The translations under genes were made by a program, and so were the position numbers. Source: an uncultured Bacteroidota bacterium (GTDB lineage: Bacteria > Bacteroidota > Bacteroidia > Chitinophagales > Chitinophagaceae). From it: 42,712 nt of DNA. The DNA lies in NCBI GenBank assembly GCA_903910765.1, contig CAIWBA010000291.1, forward strand, positions 211,492 to 254,203. The letters are read 5' to 3'. The notes beneath the pieces are model-generated. The model did no database searches. It was not told the origin of the DNA and saw only the letters and a list, made by a program, of their open reading frames with translations. Shown in pieces: positions 30,788-39,936 of the stretch (position 1 is the stretch's first letter; every line of letters starts with the position of its first letter).

Positions 30788-32857
30788 ATGCAAGTAGTTG
30801 TCTACAAGATCATTCCAGAGCCAGATAAGAACACGGTCACGTACAGTAAAAATTATAGAATTTTTTCTGCGGCTGAACCTTTACCTGGGGCTGTTAAAAT
30901 TGTAGGATTTGGTGAATCAGTTGACCTAGGCTCTGCATTACCTCAAAATATTATCAGAAAGTTTAGATATTCATTTGATATGGGCAATTGGTCATTATGG
31001 TATGACCTAGATCCTGAAAATTTAACAAATATTGAAGATTTACTATTTAATGAAGCTGATGTATTCTTTGAAGTTAAGTATGAATATGATGATACTACGT
31101 ATGACTCACTAACTACTCCGTTAACCGTTAATTTTATAAAATTTAATATTAAAAGTACACATATTTCTGAATCTTTATATACTCCAACTGTTTATTGTTC
31201 TTCTGAGCGTTGTCCAGCCGTTATTGCTGAGAGAGAAGCATCATTTAAACCATATGAAGTTGGAACAGCTATCGGAATTGCCAAAGAATTAAGTTATCAA
31301 ACCAATAAAATATTTGGACATGAAGTTGTCTATTTTAAAACTGAACCTGACCGACCTGCTGGAGATTTTATATTTAAAGAATGGACACTATTTGAAACAG
31401 TTGACCGAAAATGTGCAAAGGTAGTTGTACCAAATAATACCTTTCCAGATAACAAACCTCAGTTTACTGAATTTGGTATTGATTTTGAAGTTCCATTTGA
31501 AATTCATATGGATCATATTTATTTTCAGTCAATATTTGGACCGGGTACTCAACCTCGTAAAAGAGACTATATGTACTTTCCATTAACTAACCGTATGTAT
31601 GAAATTCAAGGTTCATATCTATACCGCGGATTTATGATGGAGCCGCTCTATTGGAAAATACAATTAACTAAATTCCATCCAAATATTGATATGTTAATGA
31701 AGGTTGGTGATCGTAAATTCCTAGATAATATTATCTTGACTAGCGATGAACTATTTGGAAAACAGGCAGAGGTTCAGAAAAAAGATGCTCTTGATAAAAA
31801 ACAATATAAAACTATTTCCAATAAGTTTGATGAAACTCGTAGATCATTACATCCTGACCTAAATAACCGAATTTTAGATCACACATTTAACTATTCTCCA
31901 TTAATTGAATACTACTATGATATGTCTAGTGTAAAACAGGTAATTGCAAATTATGCAGTTACTTCAAATGGAACTCCTGAAGATCAATACCTAACTCAAG
32001 CTGCTCCATATATAATTTATGCATATGAAGGAAGTAATATATTTGGTAAATGGGAGGCTCGCCAACTAAATACTGGAGATACAAGTATTGGAACTGGTGG
32101 ACAAACTTCAATTAAGATGAATGGTCCAAAAGATTCATACAATCCAGCTCTTGGAAAATATGTAGTAGTTGAAGGTTATAAAACTCTTGCTCTAAATCCA
32201 GCAAAGCGGTCAGATCTTACACTTACCTCAACTGGGGTTATTCAATTTAAACAGTCAGAACATGCAGTAGTTTATAAAGCATTTGCCTCAACTGTTAATA
32301 CTCCAAATATGACATTGAGTGCCTTAGTTAAATTTAATAAGGGCACTCAGGATATCAGAATATTAGATGGATATGATAATTTATTAGGTGCAGGTTTACG
32401 TGTATCCTGTTCACTAGTAGATATTGATGGAATACATGTAAATTCAATCTTCTATGTGCAGATTAATGATACTGCTTATCCATTTAGTGTAGGAGAATTA
32501 GAATATGATAAATGGTATTCGTTAATTGTTCCAGTATCATCTCAATATGGACAACTTCAACTTAATCTATATTCATTTGGACAAGATCCAGCAAATATTA
32601 AAAACTATAATAGTTTAGTTAATGTATATTCAGGTTCTGCAACTCCTGGAAACTTTACATTTGTAACTGAACAAAATTGGGCTCTACCTTCTGCTAATTA
32701 TTCAATTGCAAATATCCGACTATTTAATACAATGGTTCAGCCAGAAGATCATGAATTTATAGTAAGTCAACTATTCATAAGAGATGAATCTCTTCTTGAA
32801 TTAATAGATAATGCCCGACCTAGATTAAATGTACCATTCATTGCAATAAATAGCTAA
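30788..32857 (+). CDS. Virion structural protein (689 aa) with LamG/concanavalin-like C-terminal domain
   Basis: C-terminal NMTLSALVKFNKGTQDIRILDGYDN...YDKWYSLIVPVSSQYGQLQLNLYSFG...YSIANIRLFNTMV resembles LamG-like folds. Confidence 0.55.
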   Translation: MQVVVYKIIPEPDKNTVTYSKNYRIFSAAEPLPGAVKIVGFGESVDLGSALPQNIIRKFRYSFDMGNWSLWYDLDPENLTNIEDLLFNEADVFFEVKYEYDDTTYDSLTTPLTVNFIKFNIKSTHISESLYTPTVYCSSERCPAVIAEREASFKPYEVGTAIGIAKELSYQTNKIFGHEVVYFKTEPDRPAGDFIFKEWTLFETVDRKCAKVVVPNNTFPDNKPQFTEFGIDFEVPFEIHMDHIYFQSIFGPGTQPRKRDYMYFPLTNRMYEIQGSYLYRGFMMEPLYWKIQLTKFHPNIDMLMKVGDRKFLDNIILTSDELFGKQAEVQKKDALDKKQYKTISNKFDETRRSLHPDLNNRILDHTFNYSPLIEYYYDMSSVKQVIANYAVTSNGTPEDQYLTQAAPYIIYAYEGSNIFGKWEARQLNTGDTSIGTGGQTSIKMNGPKDSYNPALGKYVVVEGYKTLALNPAKRSDLTLTSTGVIQFKQSEHAVVYKAFASTVNTPNMTLSALVKFNKGTQDIRILDGYDNLLGAGLRVSCSLVDIDGIHVNSIFYVQINDTAYPFSVGELEYDKWYSLIVPVSSQYGQLQLNLYSFGQDPANIKNYNSLVNVYSGSATPGNFTFVTEQNWALPSANYSIANIRLFNTMVQPEDHEFIVSQLFIRDESLLELIDNARPRLNVPFIAINS

Positions 32858-32864
32858 CAAATAT

Positions 32865-34217
32865 ATGTATAAAGATTTAACAAAAAGCCCACTATTCGAT
32901 AACGTAAAATTAGGATTTGAATTTGAATTCTTTTCTCCAATTTCTCGTTCACAATTAGCTGAGAACTTAACCTCAATTTTAGGAAAAAACGTGGTTAGTA
33001 CAAATGAATATGGTTCTGATATTCCAGTAAGCTATGATACTTTTAAAATTGAACCTGATTTTTCAGGTGGATTTAAAATGAATGAATTAGTTACCGGAGT
33101 ATTACCGTATAGTGAGGCAATCCATGTACTATATAAAGTCTTAAATTTCATTGATGAAAATGGATTTACTACTGAACGAACAGGATTACATATCAATATT
33201 TCATTAAATGAATTTGATCTTGGGCTAAATGAACGTCTTCAAAACTTAAATGTATTCAAATATATCTTAGGACTAGATGAGGCAAAGATTTTTGAATTAT
33301 GGCCATCTGCTAAGTCAAGAATTCAAAAAATTTATAAGAATTCAGTTAGTAATATTTACCCTAAAAATAAATTTTTGGCAGAAACTTCATTAACCTATTC
33401 AAAACCAAATAGTCCACTTGACTTTTCATATCCACATTCAAAATATTTTGGACTAAACTTTGATAAATTAAGTCAAGGTTATCTAGAGGTTAGATATGCA
33501 GGTGGTGTTGATTATCAATTAAAAAGATCAAGTGCAACTGAGTTAATAAACTATATTTCTGAATCTCTATATAATACTCTACAAATAAACCATTCATATT
33601 CACTTGATGAACAGAAAAAAGTTCATGATGTTATGAAGAAGCAGAGAGAAAATACGCTGGCTATTAAAACATATGAAAATTTCAAAAAGAATTTTCCAGA
33701 AATTGAATTGTATATTGACTTAAGAGATGATCCTAGAATTATTGAATCAAATTACCTAAATCTTCGTGAAAAATTATTTGACCTAATTACATTTGGTAAG
33801 ATCAAAAAGGGTCAAGTAAATTATGATACTCAAAATAAACGAGTTCAGTTAAAAGAGTCTAAACTTGAAGAAGGTTTTGGAATCCATGATATTGACCTTA
33901 TTAACTGTAAAATTGAGGCTGAAATTTCTAACTGTACTCTATATGGATGCAAAGTTAGATCGTCTCATGTTACTGAGTGTAGAATATTAACCGGTAATGA
34001 TATTAGATATTGTCATTTAGATGAATGTCTATTTGAAAGAGGTTGTCATAACCGAATTGACTTAAGTTATATTAAGAGTTCTCCTGAAACAATTATTTAT
34101 GCTGACTTAAATGAATGTATTGTTCGATCAGGTATTATTTCATTGGATTCAAAAGTTGATAATAAAACGGAAGTTCTTTCAGGAAATTCAAAAGGCAGTA
34201 AGAGTCAAATAAAATAA
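32865..34217 (+). CDS. Amidoligase-family enzyme (glutamine-synthetase-like carboxylate-amine ligase) with C-terminal beta-helix/pentapeptide-like repeats
   Basis: LGFEFEFFSP (E-x-E), RTGLHINISL (His), YLEVRYAGG (E-x-R) match the amidoligase signature. C-terminus DLINCKIEAEISNCTLYGCKVRSSHVTECRILTGNDIRYCHLDECLFERGCHNRIDLSYI is short-period and Cys-rich. Confidence 0.7.
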   Translation: MYKDLTKSPLFDNVKLGFEFEFFSPISRSQLAENLTSILGKNVVSTNEYGSDIPVSYDTFKIEPDFSGGFKMNELVTGVLPYSEAIHVLYKVLNFIDENGFTTERTGLHINISLNEFDLGLNERLQNLNVFKYILGLDEAKIFELWPSAKSRIQKIYKNSVSNIYPKNKFLAETSLTYSKPNSPLDFSYPHSKYFGLNFDKLSQGYLEVRYAGGVDYQLKRSSATELINYISESLYNTLQINHSYSLDEQKKVHDVMKKQRENTLAIKTYENFKKNFPEIELYIDLRDDPRIIESNYLNLREKLFDLITFGKIKKGQVNYDTQNKRVQLKESKLEEGFGIHDIDLINCKIEAEISNCTLYGCKVRSSHVTECRILTGNDIRYCHLDECLFERGCHNRIDLSYIKSSPETIIYADLNECIVRSGIISLDSKVDNKTEVLSGNSKGSKSQIK

Positions 34218-34240
34218 TGAATAAAATTTTTTAATTAATA

Positions 34241-36769
34241 ATGGCAGTACAATTAAAAATATCAAGTATTAAATCAATAAACGGTTCAAGTTTAAATACC
34301 ATTGTTGATTTGACTAACTTTAACTTTAGCACAATCAAGTCAGCAATTGATGAATTTTTAACAACGATTAATTATTCTCAACTTAATGGGGATATTTCAG
34401 TTGATATTCAAGGAATCACTACTAATACACTTATTGTTAAGGACGGATTAACTGTATATGGAGCTCAACAAATGAATGGCACATATCCAGAGGTAATAAA
34501 CATGTATCCAACTGGTGCAATTACAGCAAAAAATGTTGTAGTTGAAGATGTACTTGAAGGCAAGCGACTTAGACTTAAATTATATGGAATACTTCCTCCT
34601 ACTGCTGTTCCTGGAGAAATTGTCTATATTACTGGACAGCCTGGTAGAATTGAAGGTTTTTACGGATACTTAAATTCAACAGGTTGGTGTCTACTTAGTT
34701 GTGGTGGAGGTGGTGATGGCCAGTGTACTGCAACTATTACGCGGTCAGTTACACCTGACACAATAACTGGAGATGGAATATTAGTATCTGATGGATTATT
34801 ACCAATGCCTTCACCAATTCCAACTACTGAATACTTATTATTTGTTAATGGACACCAAATTACGGTAGGTGATGGTGATATTACTGCAGCTGCCTATTTT
34901 AGTAAAGATGGTGGAACAACTGCAACCATTTATTCGCAAGTTGATGTAACTGATTCACTTTATTGGAATACTGTCTCTGCTGGTTATGGATTAGATAGTG
35001 GAGATACAGTTACGTTAATGTATTCAACTGTTGATACTAATTGCGCTGGTGCAAATGGCTCAACGTGTATAACAAATATAGTAACTACTGGAAATACTGA
35101 ATCCTTATTTTCTCAAGTTGGAGTTGACATTATTATGGATGACTCTGCTCCAGAAAATAATTATATTACCGTTTGTACACTACCTATTCCAACAATTGAA
35201 CCAGATGGAATTAGTTTACCAACAAATTATCTATTAACTAATTCAGTATTAGCTTTTCAAATTACAACGCCATTTATTAGTTGTGCAACAATTGGATTTG
35301 CACTACCTGATGGAATAAGTGAAATTGACTTTAACTCAGTTATAATATTCCAAGAAGTATTAGGAGTTTACACAGATGTTACTATTTTAACTGGTCCATA
35401 TGCGCCTGATTATTCAAGCCGTACCATTTATGCAAGTGCTTGTGAGTATGGATCATTTTATTTAATACCAATTTATGTAGCTCCAGTTATACCTACTACG
35501 ACTACCACAACTACTGTAGCTCCTACGACTACCACAACTACTGTAGCTCCTACGACTACTACAACAACGGTAGCTCCTACGACTACTACAACAACGGTAA
35601 CTCCTACGACTACTACAACGACCGTAGCTCCTACGACTACTACAACGACCGTAGCTCCTACGACTACTACAACTACGGCTGAACCTACGACTACTACAAC
35701 TACGGCAGCAATAACAACAACTACTACAACCGTTGCAGCTTTACCATTTATTTCAACATGGAGAACATCATCGCCTAGCGAAACTATTAATTTACCGTAT
35801 GATGCAGTTGGTACATACAGCGGAACAATCGATTGGGGAGATGGTACTATTGTTGCAAATAGTTATGCAAATAGAAGTCATACATATGCAATCGCTGGAG
35901 ATTATACAGTAACGGTCACAGGTACAACTACTGGATTTGGATTTAATAATGACCCAACTAACCGTCTTAACTTATTAACAGTTGACCAATGGGGTACTTT
36001 AATTATTTCAGATGGAGGTGTTCAATTTGGTGGATGTACGAATCTTACTCTATCTGGAGTTAGTGATATACTTGACTTAACTGGAATAACCAGTTTTAAT
36101 GGAATGTTCCAAAATTGTACCTCATTAACTACCGTTAATAATATAAATTCATGGAATGTAAGTAGTGTAACCGATATGTCAAATATGTTTGCCTTAGCAA
36201 CTTCATTTAACCAAAATATAGGTGCATGGAATGTAAGTAGTGTAACCGATATGCAAAATATGTTTAGTGGTGTAACAAACTTTAATCAAGATCTTAGTAC
36301 ATGGAATGTTGGACAAGTAACCAACATGGCATATATGTTTAAAGGTACTAAATTTAATCAAGATATTAGTTTATGGAATGTAGGTAATGTAACCAATATG
36401 AATAATATGTTTGCAAATATTACTACATTTAATCAAGATATTAGTTCATGGGACGTAAGCAAAGTAACTGATATGTCATACATGTTCCAAGCATGTACAG
36501 TATTTAACTCAGATCTAGGTTCATGGAATGTAGGTAACTTAATTAATGCAACTCAGCTATTTAGAGGATGCTCTGCATTTAATCAAGATATTGGTTTATG
36601 GAATGTTTCAAATACAACTACTATGACTGGTATGTTTATTAATGCAAATTCATTTAATCAAGACCTAAGCGGTTGGTGTGTATCATTAATAGCTTCACCT
36701 CCAACTAATTTTGCAACAGGTGCTTCATCTTGGTCATTACCTCAACCAGTTTGGGGTACTTGTCCATAA
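34241..36769 (+). CDS. Tail fibre/adhesin (842 aa): fibre-like N-terminus, Thr-rich mucin-like linker, PKD-like domain, DUF285 (BspA-like) repeats
   Basis: (PTTTTTTVA)n linker; TYSGTIDWGDGTIVANSYANRSHTYAIAGDYTVTVTG (PKD); repeated WNVSSVTDMSNMFxxxxxFNQNIGAWNV units (DUF285). Confidence 0.8.
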   Translation: MAVQLKISSIKSINGSSLNTIVDLTNFNFSTIKSAIDEFLTTINYSQLNGDISVDIQGITTNTLIVKDGLTVYGAQQMNGTYPEVINMYPTGAITAKNVVVEDVLEGKRLRLKLYGILPPTAVPGEIVYITGQPGRIEGFYGYLNSTGWCLLSCGGGGDGQCTATITRSVTPDTITGDGILVSDGLLPMPSPIPTTEYLLFVNGHQITVGDGDITAAAYFSKDGGTTATIYSQVDVTDSLYWNTVSAGYGLDSGDTVTLMYSTVDTNCAGANGSTCITNIVTTGNTESLFSQVGVDIIMDDSAPENNYITVCTLPIPTIEPDGISLPTNYLLTNSVLAFQITTPFISCATIGFALPDGISEIDFNSVIIFQEVLGVYTDVTILTGPYAPDYSSRTIYASACEYGSFYLIPIYVAPVIPTTTTTTTVAPTTTTTTVAPTTTTTTVAPTTTTTTVTPTTTTTTVAPTTTTTTVAPTTTTTTAEPTTTTTTAAITTTTTTVAALPFISTWRTSSPSETINLPYDAVGTYSGTIDWGDGTIVANSYANRSHTYAIAGDYTVTVTGTTTGFGFNNDPTNRLNLLTVDQWGTLIISDGGVQFGGCTNLTLSGVSDILDLTGITSFNGMFQNCTSLTTVNNINSWNVSSVTDMSNMFALATSFNQNIGAWNVSSVTDMQNMFSGVTNFNQDLSTWNVGQVTNMAYMFKGTKFNQDISLWNVGNVTNMNNMFANITTFNQDISSWDVSKVTDMSYMFQACTVFNSDLGSWNVGNLINATQLFRGCSAFNQDIGLWNVSNTTTMTGMFINANSFNQDLSGWCVSLIASPPTNFATGASSWSLPQPVWGTCP
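35492..35740 (+). repeat. 27-bp tandem repeat encoding PTTTTTTVA (eight P-starting units plus a degenerate ninth)
   Basis: CCTACGACTACTACAACNACNGTAGCT units read directly. Confidence 0.9.
36091..36690 (+). repeat. DUF285/BspA-like repeats (about 7 units)
   Basis: FNGMFQNCTSLTT...WNVSSVTDMSNMF..WNVSSVTDMQNMF..WNVGQVTNMAYMF..WNVGNVTNMNNMF..WDVSKVTDMSYMF..WNVGNLINATQLF..WNVSNTTTMTGMF; exact DNA repeat TGGAATGTAAGTAGTGTAACCGATATG in two adjacent units. Confidence 0.85.
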
Positions 36770-36808
36770 TAGTGATAAACTCTATTAATTTATCGAGTAT
36801 AAGTTAAT

Positions 36809-37762
36809 ATGTTAACGAAGAAAACTATTTTTATATCAGCTCAACCTGACCATCAATATTTTCATTGGCAAGTTGAGGTTGTAATTCATGATTTTATAAA
36901 AAATGGAATTAATCCAAATTGGATTGAAATTCTATTTGCTTATAATGATTCACCTAGCCCAGAAGGCTTAGCTTTAGCCGAAAAATATCCAATGGTTAGA
37001 TTCTTTTTCTATAAAAAGAGAGTAACTGATAATTTTGGATATATTCCAATTCTTAGACCTGACATTCTTGAACAACACTGGATTGCCTATCCGGAATTAC
37101 GTGGAGAAACTGTATTTTACCATGATTCTGATATTATTTTTAGAAAACTTCCAGATTTTGACTCAATGCACACTGATCTGTATTGGTATGTAAGTGATAC
37201 TGTTTCTTATATTGGAGCAAACTATATTAAAAGTAAATCGCATGACCTATTTACTGACCTATGTAGCTTAGCTATGATTACTCCTGAAATGGTTGAAAAC
37301 AATCAGGCAGTTTCAGGTGGAGCTCAATATTTAATGAAAGGGGTTACCTCTGCTTTTTGGAAAGGTGTAATTGATGACTCATTAACTATGTATAAGTATA
37401 TGGCAGATCGTGAAACCTATGAACGCTCCACACTGTCTCCAGAAGAGTTAAAAACCTATAACCCTATTCAAAAATGGTGTGCAGATATGTGGGCTGTTCT
37501 TTGGGGAGGATGGAAAATGGGAGCTCAATCGGTAATTACCTCTGACCTAAGTTTTAGTTGGGGAACTTCCTCAATTGATGACTATAATAGTTGTCCAATC
37601 ATGCATAATGCTGGTGTAACTGAGGATAGAAAACCTGATCTTTTTTATAAAGCTGATTATCGAGATATAAGCCCATTTGATACGGATCTATCTAATATTA
37701 AACCTGATACTGCCTCTGCTAAATATGTAGAAGCAATTCTTTACGCAAAAGAAAGACGATAA
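36809..37762 (+). CDS. Glycosyltransferase-like protein (GT-A-like, DxD motif)
   Basis: VFYHDSDIIFRKLPDFDSMHTDLYWYVSD (DxD context), KWCADMWAVLWGGWKMGAQSVI, CPIMHNAG; no transmembrane segment apparent. Confidence 0.6.
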   Translation: MLTKKTIFISAQPDHQYFHWQVEVVIHDFIKNGINPNWIEILFAYNDSPSPEGLALAEKYPMVRFFFYKKRVTDNFGYIPILRPDILEQHWIAYPELRGETVFYHDSDIIFRKLPDFDSMHTDLYWYVSDTVSYIGANYIKSKSHDLFTDLCSLAMITPEMVENNQAVSGGAQYLMKGVTSAFWKGVIDDSLTMYKYMADRETYERSTLSPEELKTYNPIQKWCADMWAVLWGGWKMGAQSVITSDLSFSWGTSSIDDYNSCPIMHNAGVTEDRKPDLFYKADYRDISPFDTDLSNIKPDTASAKYVEAILYAKERR

Positions 37763-37793
37763 ATTGAACATGCCTTATCCCTTATGTTATGCT

Positions 37794-37803
37794 GATAAAT
37801 AAC
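37794..37803 (+). promoter_or_regulatory. Candidate late-promoter element GATAAATAAC
   Basis: Same 10-mer as 30763-30772; 29 nt before ATG 37833. Confidence 0.45.
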
Positions 37804-37832
37804 TGTAGGTAGAAAAATGCAAGTCCAAGATA

Positions 37833-39713
37833 ATGTCAAATAAACTCAAAATAAAACAGGTTGACCTCAGTGGAGTAACCCAAGATAATTCCAAGACCCG
37901 ATTTTTAGCAATAGATTCAACTGGTAATGTATATTGGAATGATTCTCTAACTGGTGGAGGCGGTGGAGGCGCTATTGATTTCTATGATGAAGGCGTCCTA
38001 GTCGGAACTTATTCAAAAGTTAATTTTGTTGGAGTTGATATACTTGGAGCTCAAAAACCTGGAGACTCAAGCACAATAAACGTATATGTTCCAACTCCTA
38101 CATTTGCAAGTCATTTTAATACATTAGATGGAACCTCTTCAGGTTTAGTTGCTGAAACTTTATCAAGATCAAATGTTAGAATCAGTACACCTACCTCAGA
38201 AGGTACTCCATTTAAAGCAGGCTCTTGGGCAGGAAGTACTCGATCTGCTACTACTAATAATATAGTATCATTTAGTACAGCAAATGCAGTAACTGGACAA
38301 GGTGGAGATGCTACTGTAACTGTTGATGTATATGACGCAGATGGAGTTACTATAATTTCTACATATTCTCATGGAGTAACCGCAGATGGCACCTATTCAA
38401 GCACAGATGGAATTGATATTATTATCTCTGGCTTTATTGCTGATAGTTTAAAAGAAAAGGCCGATATTACAGTAACTGTAGATATTGATCAAGTTCTTTC
38501 AGGTGTTGGTTTAACTGATGGTGGTAAATATAATATCGTAATTACAAATTTAACTGATTCAACTAGTGATGGTGCTCAAACATTTACGTATACTCAACCT
38601 GCCGTTTTCTTTGATACTAATTTAACTACTCCAAGTTTTGGAGGAGGCGCTACCTGTACAATTGAAGAAACTGTTGGTAATATTATTACTAAACACTTAA
38701 GTGGAGTTGAGTACTATACTTTAACTTCTCAATTTACTGCGCACGTTGATGCAATTAATGACTTAAATGCAAATACTCAAGGCCGTTCGCTTGGAGCAAA
38801 TACTAATTTTCAATTTGCTGCACCCGCATATGGACTTTCTACTCTATATGAATATGCATGGTCTCCTGTGTATGGATCATTTACTGGATGGACTAACTTA
38901 TTTAATGATACATCAGATGATTATGATATTTCAGATTGGGCAATAAGCTCAACTTCATTTAGATATCGTGGAACTGGAGCAGCAGCAACTGCTTCATTAT
39001 TTGAGCCATGGAATTCAGGTGGAACTAAGAGCTCATCTACTCATTCAATACTTGTTGATACCTATGCAACTAGCGGAAATAGTACACAATATATTGAAAA
39101 ATTTGATGATGAGGCTTTTAGATTACAGTCAGATTATAGTACAGTATGGGATCCAACTGCAACTCTATCAAACGGTGAAGCTTGTGTAGTTGGTGGAACT
39201 ATTGTTAGACCTGATCAATTCTTTTTGACTTCACCAAGTACTTCAACGATTCAACCTAACTTAAGCTCATTTAAGTCTGACTTAAATGGTACAAATCCAA
39301 ATTATACTTCACTTACTGCGGCTGCTTCATATTACCGAAAGTTTTATACAACATTAAGTGTATCAACTGTTCCAATTCCAAGTTTTTCAATGGTATTTTC
39401 TGGAACATTTGCTGGAGGAACTGCTCTAGCCGACTTAATTAGTGGAGCTCTTACCATAACCGTTCGTAAAATTGGAGCAACTGGTGGAGTATATGGCCCT
39501 ATTTCTTATCCATTATTTTTAAATGGATCAGGTTATAATTTTGGAACATTTGATGATGGCGCTACTGATAGTCAAATCAGGTTAGGCAGCTCAGTTGGAA
39601 ATACAATTAATGGTACATTTGGAGGATTTAATGCAACCAATGGAATATACGTAGAATTTAAAATTTCAAATTCAGCAATTAGAATTGATACTGTTACTGT
39701 AACATTTAACTAA
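37833..39713 (+). CDS. Putative tail fibre protein (626 aa)
   Basis: Fibre-like N-terminus LKIKQVDLSGVTQDNSKTRFLAIDSTGNVYWNDSLTGGGGGG, then Ser/Thr/Gly-rich beta domains. Confidence 0.6.
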   Translation: MSNKLKIKQVDLSGVTQDNSKTRFLAIDSTGNVYWNDSLTGGGGGGAIDFYDEGVLVGTYSKVNFVGVDILGAQKPGDSSTINVYVPTPTFASHFNTLDGTSSGLVAETLSRSNVRISTPTSEGTPFKAGSWAGSTRSATTNNIVSFSTANAVTGQGGDATVTVDVYDADGVTIISTYSHGVTADGTYSSTDGIDIIISGFIADSLKEKADITVTVDIDQVLSGVGLTDGGKYNIVITNLTDSTSDGAQTFTYTQPAVFFDTNLTTPSFGGGATCTIEETVGNIITKHLSGVEYYTLTSQFTAHVDAINDLNANTQGRSLGANTNFQFAAPAYGLSTLYEYAWSPVYGSFTGWTNLFNDTSDDYDISDWAISSTSFRYRGTGAAATASLFEPWNSGGTKSSSTHSILVDTYATSGNSTQYIEKFDDEAFRLQSDYSTVWDPTATLSNGEACVVGGTIVRPDQFFLTSPSTSTIQPNLSSFKSDLNGTNPNYTSLTAAASYYRKFYTTLSVSTVPIPSFSMVFSGTFAGGTALADLISGALTITVRKIGATGGVYGPISYPLFLNGSGYNFGTFDDGATDSQIRLGSSVGNTINGTFGGFNATNGIYVEFKISNSAIRIDTVTVTFN

Positions 39714-39728
39714 AAAAAAATTAAAAAT

Positions 39729-39929
39729 ATGGAGACAAGTTTCGATAAAAAGCTTAAGGTTAAAATAGATAAAGATAAGCAAAGTGTTTCTCTTAGCATC
39801 CGAGTGTCAGATGATATGGTTAACGTATTTAAAACAACCTTAAATGAATTTAATATTATGGTTGCAGAATACCAAGGTCAATTATATGAGGCTCATCAAG
39901 AGGACCTAATAGAAAACCAAATAAATTAA
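39729..39929 (+). CDS. Small conserved-unknown protein (66 aa)
   Basis: Clean ORF with tight spacing between fibre genes; METSFDKKLKVKIDKDKQSVSLSIRVSDDMVNVFKTTL. Confidence 0.5.
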   Translation: METSFDKKLKVKIDKDKQSVSLSIRVSDDMVNVFKTTLNEFNIMVAEYQGQLYEAHQEDLIENQIN

Positions 39930-39936
39930 TTAGTAG

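Noticed and set aside
35492-35740. CRISPR-like array
   Set aside because: Periodic but contiguous 27-bp coding repeats without unique spacers; in frame as PTTTTTTVA.
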